Below are positions 55,896 through 64,000 of a stretch of 64,000 bases of DNA, piece by piece; position 1 is the stretch's first letter, and each line of letters begins with the position of its first letter. A program made the position numbers and the translations under genes. Source of the DNA: Exophiala sp. HKRS030 (Eukaryota; Ascomycota; Eurotiomycetes; Chaetothyriales; Herpotrichiellaceae). The notes beneath the pieces were generated by a model. That model searched no databases. It was given only the letters and a program-made list of their open reading frames with translations, and had not been told where the DNA came from. The stretch spans positions 3,596,001 to 3,660,000 of the forward strand of contig JAHWDD010000001.1 in assembly GCA_023897205.1 (NCBI GenBank), in the 5' to 3' direction.

Positions 55896-57623
55896 ATCAA
55901 AATCACCAACGCACGCGGCCGAAAAATGTTTATGTTTCCCAAAGAGTCAGGATTAACCAGACCAGAGTCCTCAATTGCAAATTATTCAACGACGAAAATT
56001 GCAGCAGTGTCTCGAAGGTGAAGTTGACAGTCAGCGATATTCCAACATCAGCGTTCTCCTTTGCCGTCGCCACAAACATTCCAGGTACTCAAAAGATCTT
56101 CGCCATTATTTTGTCCTTGAGAGAGTTGGGTGCGGTTTCTCGCATGTGTTGGTGATGTTCCGTTAGGGCACGCTTGTAGTAACATCTACTTCCTTGCCTG
56201 GGTAAAACGGGGTTCGCTTGTATCATGGAGCGGTTCCTCAAGTCTGTAACACTTTAGGGCACCCTGACTTAGGTTTACCCTCCTGATCCGTGTAAGTGAG
56301 GACGTTAAAAGCACAACCAAATTGACGAATGCTTGAAATCAACTGGTGTTTAGTGATGAGTTTGCTTCATAAAAGAGGTCGACACTCGTGCCTCAGAAGA
56401 GTAGTTATAGCCTGGCATCCATGGTCGCACTGAGATTGAGCCAAACCGCAACCTCTGCACAGGGATGTTTAATTGCAGGGTCAAAATGTACCTTTAGGAA
56501 TGGCGTAAGAGTTCACTTACCCTTTTACCTGGTACCTACCGCAACTATTGAGAAACAAGTTTTGCTCACGCAGAAGGTGTATTGCGGATTACAATACAGG
56601 CTACCGCTGTCATTCCTTGAAGTCATCTCTGGGACGCCGACCGAGCTCCGAAAATCGGGGGATGTACCAACTCTGAGATGGAGCCTGGCCCTGCACTTTT
56701 CACGCCTGGGTGCATATCTTACAACTTCAATGGACAGAGAAGAAACAGCCACGGGAGAATTCTTTTGAAGACGGGGATGGTAATGCTTGTCGTTTCTTCT
56801 CTCTGGCCAACAACAGATCACGGTGCAAGTGCCAACAAAAGCGACAAGTCGGATCCTGATGCGTTGAGGACCTTGTTTGCTGTGTTTGGGTGAGCTTTGC
56901 AGAACATTCCCCCTTCATACGACGTCACCGAAGAGTTGCCATGGCTGAGTGGTTTGTTTCCGGGCTGTAGTCGGCGAGACTACTTCCGTCAAGCTCAGGA
57001 CGAGGCACTTTCCACTCCGGCAGCGGTGGCTCGAAGGTTGCCTGATGATGTTCTGAGATTGGCAGGATACTGTAAGGTATATTTTTCCTCATTCTCTCAA
57101 TTCGAGAACTTTTTGTGTTCAGGGAAAACCCAGCCCATATTGATGCCTTTCTTTCCCCCCTTAGACAAAGCTGCTAGCGGTGTTGAATACATGCAAGACC
57201 ACCAGGATCCAGTAGAATTCTTACCCAAGGATGATAATGGGATTGGGAGGTCTGGTGCTGCTGCTACTGGAGTGGCGGTTTCAGTGAGATGTCACACACT
57301 TGAACTTGTCATCTCATACAGAGTGTGAAGGTGTACGAAGTAATAAGTAACAAGTTAAGATGGAGTCTCGCGAGGCTGCAAAAGCTTCGTCATTTGTAAA
57401 TTGCGTGCGGGGAAGTTGTTGTAACTTCATCCTCAATCTTCATGGCACGAGATAACAGTCTAGTTCTTTATAACTACTTAGTCACTATCCGCCTCTTCCT
57501 TGTTTACTCACGCGATGACTTTGTAGGACAGATTCTGAGATACAGTGCAGATCTACCGTTCATGGGAGTACCTCAATCTCCTCCCCTGCAAAGTCTCCTA
57601 CCAAACGAAACCACACCTCTCCA
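55896..57623. other. intergenic with one possible stray exon
   Basis: A 1.7 kb spacer. A plus-strand segment 56902-57076 between TTTGCAG and AAG|GTATAT reads IPPSYDVTEELPWLSGLFPG, then ALSTPAAVARRLPDDVLRLA. It looks like an internal exon but has no partner exons on either side, so it is not called. TATA-poor promoter of VTA1 at the right end. Confidence 0.35.
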
Positions 57624-59387
57624 ATGGCCACCCAACTACCGGCTGCGCTCAAGGCGGCAGACATCTCTCGCTTCGCACACCGAGCGGCACAGCTTGAGAA
57701 GCCCAAGCCTATCATAGCCTACTGGTGTATGGAAAAGATCAAGCAGAGTTTCTGCGTGGTGGTGGACGTTTCATGTTGACGCATCGCACAGGTGAATACT
57801 GGATCATCAATCAGATCCTCGCCAAAGGTCTACACAACACCGACCAAGAATGTCTGGCTTATACTACCACATTGATGGACAAGCTTGAACAAGTGAGCCA
57901 GCGAGACTTCTTCCACAAACCTGCCTGCCTGCGCTATGGGACAGCCCTTTAGAATGACACTCACTCCTCGCCTTGCCTAGTTCAAAGCCGAACACGCCGA
58001 AGAAGCCGCCGTCACGGACGATGTCGCCGGGAAAGCCTACGTGGAACAATTTGGCCTGGAAACATTCGAAAGAGCCGACAACGCGATACGGGCCAACAAA
58101 GCCTCGAGGCAGACTGCAGATACGTTTCAAGCGTCGGCCACTTTCCTCGATCTGCTCCAGATATGGGGTCCTTTAGACACAGAGATTGCCGCCAAGGTCA
58201 AATACGCAAAATACCACGCGTTGAGGATAGCCAAAGCACTGAAAGCGGGCGAGGACCCCAACCTTTCCAACCCTAAACCGGAAGAGACTCCGGCCGCAGA
58301 AGAAGCTCTTCCCGAGCTGGATCCAGACGACGCGGACGTGCGAGCGCTCGAGGGAAAAACACCAACTAAAAAGTCACGGCAGCCATCGGTGGTCGAGGTG
58401 CCGGATGAGGCTGATCGGATCCAAAAGATGCTGGCCCAGAGATCTCTTCAAGATGAGTCACTGCACCCTTCGAGAGAAACGTCTATGCCACCACCGCCGA
58501 TAAAGAAAGGTCGCCAACCTTCTGTCGTTGAAGTACCTGATGAGGCAGACCGTATACAACACAGACTCGCCCACCAGTCGGTAATGGACGAGTCTCTCCA
58601 TCCCTCGCGTGCCCCGTCACTACCGCAATCTCCAGGAAACGACGTATCCCCAATCGCCGCACAAGACGCGGCAGCCTTCTACACAAACCAGGCCGAACCG
58701 AGCGACATCTCACCCCTAGACCCTCCCACGGAACGAAAGCAATCTGTTGGGGGCAACTACTTTCCTCGCATCCCTTCTCCGCCATCGGCGCCGGCGCCTG
58801 GCCTACCTTCATCTCGCACAGAAGTTGGCGGTCTACCTCCTGAATTACTGCCTTCGGCACCAACAGACGTGGATATGGACCTCGGAGGAGGAGGAGACAG
58901 CGGTGCAGGCGCCGCATCTTCTGACCTGCCATCGGCAGCCCCTCCTCCCGACTCGACCTTGACCACAGGCCGAGGCGAACTCGCCGCGCTCAACAACCGA
59001 TTCCGACAATCGCCTCCACCGCCACCACATAGGCACGGCCAATTCCTTCCTCAGGTCGACCCGGGCCAGACGACTCAGATTCCACCCAACTTCCTACCTC
59101 AAGCTCCACCGCCGCAAGTGCCTCAGAACCCTCCTCAACTTCGCGAGCTCAAGGGACCAGTACCTCCCGTACCACAGTCCCAACAACCTCCTCCGCTTGC
59201 GGCTGCAGCCCAGTCAGTGTCTACTCCCGCGCCAGCACCGGTTGTCAACACTGGCGACGTCGACGATCAAGCCATGATGAAGGCGCAGAAACATGCCCGA
59301 TGGGCCATTTCTGCGCTGAACTTTGAGGACGTCCCCACCGCGGTTCGAGAACTACGAGAAGCATTGGCCACTTTAGGGCAGAGGTAA
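57624..59387 (+). CDS. VTA1: ESCRT regulator VTA1 homologue, 3 exons
   Basis: Exons 57624-57726, 57792-57892 and 57981-59387 give 536 aa. The joined start, MATQLPAALKAADISRFAHR then EKPKPIIAYWCEYWIINQIL, is the Vta1 N-terminal MIT-like domain, followed by VEQFGLETFERADNAIRANK and FLDLLQIWGPLDTEIAAKVK. The C-terminal VSL domain that binds and stimulates the Vps4 ATPase is present: ARWAISALNFEDVPTAVREL. Vta1 acts at endosomes to promote ESCRT-III disassembly. The disordered linker has a tandem duplication with a 45-residue period (residues about 200-238 and 245-283; SVVEVPDEADRIQ in both) and long Pro-rich stretches. Longer than yeast Vta1 (330 aa) because of this linker. Confidence 0.95.
58374..58625 (+). 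repeat. tandem duplication inside VTA1
   Basis: Two copies with a 135-nt period (58374-58490 and 58509-58625) share RQPSVVEVPDEADRIQ and DESLHPSR. Synonymous differences between copies show the duplication is not recent. Confidence 0.85.
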
Positions 59388-60199
59388 AGAGTCAACCTAA
59401 GCCTTTGGAAAACGTGGGTTGGAAAGTTGTCGCGTATGATTTGGGGAGCCATGGAAGTGTGAGCCACACTACGAGTACTCTGGACAAGGTCCGCAGCGAG
59501 GGAAAGAGTCATCTTCTCCTCACTCGTATGAGTTCGTATCCTTGCGGCTGCTGTTTGCTCTCTCTCACGGTCGGATCACCCAAACGAAGGGGCAACACGA
59601 GACGGAAAAAGGGCAAAACCTTCATACTCCAATTTTTTTCCGTACGTACCTGTATCTTTTGATCCTGGGATGACGATCGAAGCCGGCCCTTTTTACACCC
59701 GTAATGTCCAGGTACACCAAGGCTCATCATGTATTTCGTTGTACGGGGAACGGCAAGGCCCCGGGCTCCGGCTCACAAGGCGAATTCGTTTGGATCCGGA
59801 CAGACTTGCAAGGGAACCAATGCAACACAAATCAACAACAAAGTACCTAATCACGACATGTACATGCATGTAAAATGGAGGAGATCCGACCCTTTTTTTT
59901 TAATTCTGTTCATCTCCATATCCAACCATGGAATGTCGCAAATGCCAGCGTTGACCGTCGTTAGCTACTGTATGATACTTACGTAAGGTTCCTAGGTATT
60001 CATGGCAAATCTGGAGCGACATCGACCTTTCGTCCGTAGACCTGCCTACGTCCATGTTTTGTTCTCTTTTCTCTTGCTTGCATCGTCTGCAATATCGTCA
60101 GGACCCTTTGCATTACATGGCAAACGCCTCCCTCTCTCTCTCTCTCGGTCCTTAGGGACACCAGTCCAAAAGATCCGACGTCAACAAGTCACGGTCATC
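59388..60199. other. convergent intergenic region
   Basis: A 0.8 kb spacer between convergent VTA1 and the NCBP3-like gene, containing both 3' ends; CCTAGGTA near 59991. No gene seen. Confidence 0.5.
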
Positions 60200-61807
60200 T
60201 CAATCAAATAAATCACCAGCCCGTCGCCTTATCCTCTTCTCCCGTACAGGCTGGTCGAATAGCTCCTTTCCTTCGTTCCGTCCCGACTCGCGCTGGTATT
60301 GGTTGGGGAATAGCTCCTTGGCCTCTGCTCGTCCTTTGATGCTCAGTCCGCCAGAACCCTTGATGCTGAACCCGCCGCCGCCGCCGTCCCCACCGGCGGA
60401 GCCCTTGATGCTCATACCACCACCGTTACCATTCGACGGGAACAGTTCGACGCCGGTGTTGGCGAGGCCACCACCGTTTTTGAACGACTTTGTACTATCG
60501 ATCGAGATTGATTTTCGGGCAAATCGTTGTGCCAAATCCTCCTCGTTCTTGGCGTCCATGGCGTGACTCCTCCGATGATTCGACCGTGGACTGGTTTGTG
60601 CCGCACTCAGCAAGTCTGCCTTGAGACGTTTGGCGGCCGCAGCGTTCGCTCGCGAATTCGCCGGGTCGTTTGCTGGTCTCGAGGAGGACGACGCTGAGTT
60701 TGGCTCGATGGACATTGCCGCGTCGGAATCAGAAGCTTTGTTCGGGTAGACATCGATACGGTCAGAATGTAAGCCGCCGCCTTTTCGCTCTGAGGCCGAT
60801 CCAAAGAGCTCTTTCCCGGCGTTCGACCGTGGGTTTCGGTCGTTGCGGTCACGATAGCCTCTCCGTCGGTTGCGGCCATCGTCTTCTGAGTCGGAGATAT
60901 CAATCTCATCACTATTTCTCGTTCGCCTGCTTGGGCTGGCGCTCCGCCGCCGACCTTTTGCTACTCTGGAGAACAGATCTCGGCCTCTCGCGGCTGTTTC
61001 GGTGTCTGTAGCAGGCGCATCGTCGTACATGTTTGCCGAAAACTCTTCTCTTCCATCGTCACCGTTGTTGCCTCTTCTCCTTCGGTGCATTTCTCTGTCG
61101 TCAAATCTTCTTCGCCTGTAGTCGCCAGCCTCGACCCTCGAATCGGCGAACTCACGGCGCATTCGTTCGGTGGGGTCTTGGTCAGGATGGAGGAGGTAGT
61201 ATCTGCTTGCTTCCCTTGCGTTTTTCTTCTTCCGATCGCCCTGCTGCGCTACCCTCACCACCAGCATGCTTGCAGGCCTACTTGCCAAGGGCTTTGCGGC
61301 TCGGAGTTCGAAGGGGGCATTGATCAACTGTTCTTCGGTGATTGGCGTCGCGACAAAGGCCAGCTGTGCAAGTTTGGCTGTATCGTTATCCTTGAAGCAG
61401 AGATTGGCGGACGTGTCGTCGACCCATTGAACGTGCACATTGTCTCCCACTTCGCTAAAGTGGTCGTGTACGAATCCCAGAATATCGTTGGTGTGCATTT
61501 CGTCGACGCCACGGATGTGCACTTTGTTCCATTGTGGTTCGAGAGCAGGGTCTTCGGTGTAGATGGCGGGAATGACGGCCGAGGTATCTTGGACTTGTGC
61601 GCCAGAGGGCACAAACGATGGTTCCTCGCCTTCCTATTGTGAAAATGTGAGAGTGTATCGAGATATGCAGGAAACAAAGGTTCATACTTCGAGATCGAAT
61701 TCTTCATCGAGAGGTGGGCCATGGTCGTCCAGATCCATGTCAATGTCAATGTCCATGAGGTCGGCGTCCTGCGCCGAGGACATTGTAGACTGCATTGCAA
61801 CAGCCAT
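60200..61807 (-). CDS. NCBP3: nuclear cap-binding protein subunit 3 (NCBP3)-like protein, 2 exons
   Basis: Exons 61807-61688 and 61633-60200 give 517 aa. The short intron (GTATGA donor, AATAG acceptor) joins an acidic start (DIDMDLDDHGPPLDEEFDLE) to EGEEPSF. Residues about 65-125 form the RRM-like domain: NKVHIRGVDEMHTNDILGFV, VQWVDDTSANLCFKD. The W-x-DD-T-S-x-N step is the hallmark of the NCBP3 (C17orf85) family. In animals NCBP3 joins the cap-binding/TREX mRNA export machinery. The rest is disordered, Arg/Asp-rich, with recurring short motifs KELF/VELF/GDLF (five copies) and SIKG (three copies) near the C-terminus. Two upstream in-frame ATGs in exon 1 make the exact start uncertain by a few residues. 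Confidence 0.85.
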
Positions 61808-62617
61808 GTATATGAGACGAGTGAGGGTTAGAGGAGGGGCTGTACGAGGTGTCGCCGGTTGCGCGCAAAGATAGGGGTGTCGAGGAGTTCGCCCGGTCAG
61901 GGTGTAGTAAAATGAGCTTGATCAACGATCACTGTACATGGCTGATGGATGTAGGAATGACTTCTGGACGTGTGCCGCGGGACATCAAAACGTGAAGCCG
62001 GAAGTGAACGCCTATGAGTGTCAGAGGTAGAGTTTGGTGAGGAGATAATGATTAGGGTATAATGTCACAAGCAAGCCAGCTTGAAATGTGTGCAGTGATA
62101 TGAAATATGGCATCTAAATGGAATCGACTGTTTGCAACCAAATCAATGCTCATTATTGTCTCCAAAGTCGCCGGCGCGCAGCTTTCCTGAGATTCGCTGC
62201 GATATCGACGGTATCAACGCTATTCCACATTTGGTGAGGATATTGCGCCACTTTAAAAACACGATCTTCCTCTCCAATCGACAACCGATAAATACGATCC
62301 CCGCCTCGTCTTCCTCCTCACTTACTGTATCGTCTAATATTTCGCTTGTCCATGGTGTACGACTTACCCGAAGTTCAGACTGAGGGCGGAGATGCAGTGC
62401 GGAGGTACATGGCTCGTCCATCTTGAGGCCATTTAGTTGATATAGTATTCATATCCTCAATCACTACCGCTGACAAACTGCTGTGCATTCAGATATCATT
62501 GTCCTTCGTACATTTGGCTGAAGGGGAATTTCCCATGCACCTCGGCTACAGAGACTTTCATTACATACACTAATACCTCTCACTCTCCCCCGGACCACTC
62601 TTCGGTTAAAATGTGAT
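61808..62617. other. divergent promoter region
   Basis: A 0.8 kb spacer shared by NCBP3-like (minus) and TauD-like (plus) genes. A 92-codon minus-strand frame (62143-62421, ATG start) is open but has no recognisable motif and is not called. An ATG-TGA minimal uORF sits at 62611-62616. Confidence 0.45.
62611..62616 (+). promoter_or_regulatory. start-stop uORF before the TauD-like gene
   Basis: ATGTGA lies one base before the main ATG (62618), giving ATGTGATATG. If inside the transcript, a scanning ribosome would meet a start-stop element immediately upstream of the main start, which could lower initiation or be bypassed by leaky scanning. Confidence 0.4.
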
Positions 62618-63574
62618 ATGAACTGTTTCGGTTCACGTCCTTTCACACGGCTGTGTGGCCGCGGCTGCTTCTTGACTCCCTCCACCAAACCTTCCTCTCA
62701 CGTTCGTTTTCGTTTTCGTTTTCCCCCTTCAGGCAGAAGAAATCTATCCGTCCATCCCGTCGCCGGCAGCATCGGGGCGGAGATTCGAGACGTCGACCTG
62801 GCCCTCCTGCCCGAGAACCCGGGATGGGTACGGCAGCTCCGCGAGGCGTTTCTCCAACACCAAGTCATCTTCTTCCGAAACCAAAACCTCGAGCCCCAGG
62901 CGTTTCTGACCTTCGCCTCCCACTTTGGCGAGCCGGTCGAGTACCCCTTCGTCAAGGGCATCGAGGGCTTTCCCGAGATCATCCGTGTCCTCAAACAGGA
63001 GCACGAGACCGTCAACTTCGGCGGCATCTGGCACTCGGACACGTCCTACCAACAGACCCCACCGCTTGGGTCGGTACTCCTGGGGAAGGAAACCCCGCCG
63101 TACGGCGGTGACACTCTCTTTGCGAACCAGTACGCCGCCTACGACTCTCTCTCCGACGGTCTAAAGGAGACCCTCGCGGGGCTCAGGGGCGTCAGCACGT
63201 CCGCAAAGGCCGACGCGAGCAAGACGAGGGAGGACCGCATCCGAGACAGTGGCAATCCCACCGCGCCGGCAGAGTCGTTCGAGGCCGTGCACCCCGTCGT
63301 CAGGACACACCCGGAAACTGGGAAGAAGGCACTGTACGTCAACGTCGCGCATACGGCCCGGTTCGAAGGCTGGACGGAAGGGGAATCTGCCCCGTTGCTG
63401 AGTTTCCTGTTCCACCATCAGGTCAAGCCAGAATTCACCTGTCGATTTTCTTGGGAGGTCGGAAGTATTGCCTTCTGGGACAATCGGTGTGTCCAACACA
63501 ACCCAATCAACGACTATCATGGTTTTAGACGGAGCATGCTGAGGATTACACTTGCAGGAGATACACCCAGATAG
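62618..63574 (+). CDS. TauD/TfdA-family 2-oxoglutarate dioxygenase
   Basis: Single exon, 318 aa. The iron facial triad is complete: WHSDTSY gives H139 and D141, and WDNRCVQHNPINDYHGFRRS gives the distal H294 and the 2-oxoglutarate-binding Arg (304/305). Other marks are SVHPVAGSIGAEIRDVDLAL at the start of the domain and QHQVIFFRNQNLEPQAFLTF. Family members hydroxylate taurine, alkyl sulfonates/sulfates or other small acids using Fe(II) and 2-oxoglutarate. The first about 42 residues are Arg/Ser/Phe-rich without acids (VRFRFRFPPSGRRNLS) and look like a mitochondrial presequence, unusual for the sulfonate enzymes. The substrate cannot be deduced. Confidence 0.92.
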   Translation: MNCFGSRPFTRLCGRGCFLTPSTKPSSHVRFRFRFPPSGRRNLSVHPVAGSIGAEIRDVDLALLPENPGWVRQLREAFLQHQVIFFRNQNLEPQAFLTFASHFGEPVEYPFVKGIEGFPEIIRVLKQEHETVNFGGIWHSDTSYQQTPPLGSVLLGKETPPYGGDTLFANQYAAYDSLSDGLKETLAGLRGVSTSAKADASKTREDRIRDSGNPTAPAESFEAVHPVVRTHPETGKKALYVNVAHTARFEGWTEGESAPLLSFLFHHQVKPEFTCRFSWEVGSIAFWDNRCVQHNPINDYHGFRRSMLRITLAGDTPR

Positions 63575-63922
63575 AAGTTGTCTTGTGTCATGGTCTATCT
63601 TTATGATTTTGAGGAGATGTTACATACTGCGACGAGCTATTTGCAACCCGAAATGCCACTTTTGAAACCGAAATTCTTTTCAATCGTCATCATAAACTCA
63701 TTATCGTTTTGTCGGACCGGCCGGTTTAGGGATCCGCACCCAACTTTTCATTGCCCCAGCTGCCCAGCACGTATCCAAGTCATGTTTCCACTCCCAAGTC
63801 CAACCAGGTATTGCCAATAGTGTTGGCGTTATTGTTGTTGATCCCAAATGTCGAGGTGGCCTCCAAGTTCAATACTTGGGGGTGGTCAAGTCTGTTCAGG
63901 CCGCTCCACTACATGGACGATC
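63575..63922. other. convergent intergenic region
   Basis: This 348 nt holds the 3' flanks of the TauD-like gene and of the partial gene at the right edge. No gene seen. Confidence 0.45.
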
Positions 63923-64000
63923 TCAGACCGCGATTGCATTAAAAGCATTCTGATCCGGTTGCCACTCATCGTCGCTGTCGTCATCTCGGTTTCTCTTCTT
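63923..64000 (-). CDS. partial gene, C-terminal end only
   Basis: A minus-strand frame open to the window edge encodes 25 residues, KKRNRDDDSDDEWQPDQ then NAFNAIAV and a TGA at 63925-63923. The basic-then-acidic composition resembles the tail of a nuclear or nucleolar protein. Family cannot be named from this length. Confidence 0.45.
   Translation of the reverse strand, partial: KKRNRDDDSDDEWQPDQNAFNAIAV

Noticed and set aside
56902..57076. Exon-like segment with acceptor and donor
   Set aside because: No partner exons could be found on either side; only noted in the spacer entry.
61085..61642. 185-codon plus-strand frame
   Set aside because: Antisense to the RRM-like part of the NCBP3-like gene.
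62143..62421. 92-codon minus-strand frame with ATG
   Set aside because: No motif, sits in the divergent promoter region, and no splice or context support.
1..64000. tRNA, rRNA, CRISPR or intact transposon
   Set aside because: A by-eye scan for T-arm consensus, direct-repeat arrays, transposase motifs and terminal repeats found nothing convincing; tRNAscan-SE and RepeatMasker would be decisive.

Overview
The window reads as nuclear DNA of a filamentous ascomycete (Pezizomycotina). Genes carry short GT-AG introns, mostly 44-80 nt, many with CTAAC/CTGAC-like branch sites. They encode fungal families: Zn2Cys6 and SREBP-type bHLH regulators, a siderophore transporter, a Dal5/TNA1-type permease, RPF2, VTA1 and a peroxisomal PMP24 homologue. 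Intergenic spaces are long (often 1-3 kb) and carry recurring short palindromes (TACGGAGTAC and CCTAGGTA types). A black-yeast or related Eurotiomycete/Dothideomycete source is only a guess from style. No rRNA, tRNA, CRISPR array or intact transposon was recognised by eye.

Layout. 0-6 kb: a Zn2Cys6 regulator, a HemG-like flavodoxin-domain protein and a small probable mitochondrial membrane protein, all on the minus strand. 6-29 kb: sparse, with an unrecognised candidate spliced gene (7.7-8.6 kb), an SREBP-type bHLH regulator, a four-helix membrane protein, three fungal hypothetical proteins, a small protein built of repeated YGDSWF-type motifs, a PMP24 (PXMP4) homologue and RPF2.

30-41 kb is the most unusual part. 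A Dal5-family permease, an NTF2/SnoaL-like fragment, an FAD-dependent oxidoreductase, a class II fructose-bisphosphate-aldolase-like gene and a BTB/POZ fragment are all broken by stops, frameshifts or truncation. In their midst lies a seven-exon siderophore transporter with a fully open frame. I interpret this as a decaying accessory or metabolic gene block between healthy housekeeping loci. All four TAG stops are one CpA-to-TpA change away from CAG.

42-64 kb: intact genes for a P-loop sulfotransferase-like protein, a membrane-anchored arylsulfotransferase-like protein, a DHA1-type MFS transporter, an NmrA-like oxidoreductase, a small secreted alanine-rich protein, the ESCRT factor VTA1 (with an internal tandem duplication), an NCBP3-type RNA-binding protein and a TauD-family dioxygenase with a start-stop uORF. 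A partial gene runs off the right edge. Splice structures were deduced by hand from frame continuity and GT/AG signals. Cross-exon family motifs support the joins best in RPF2, PXMP4, VTA1, the two transporters and the arylsulfotransferase.
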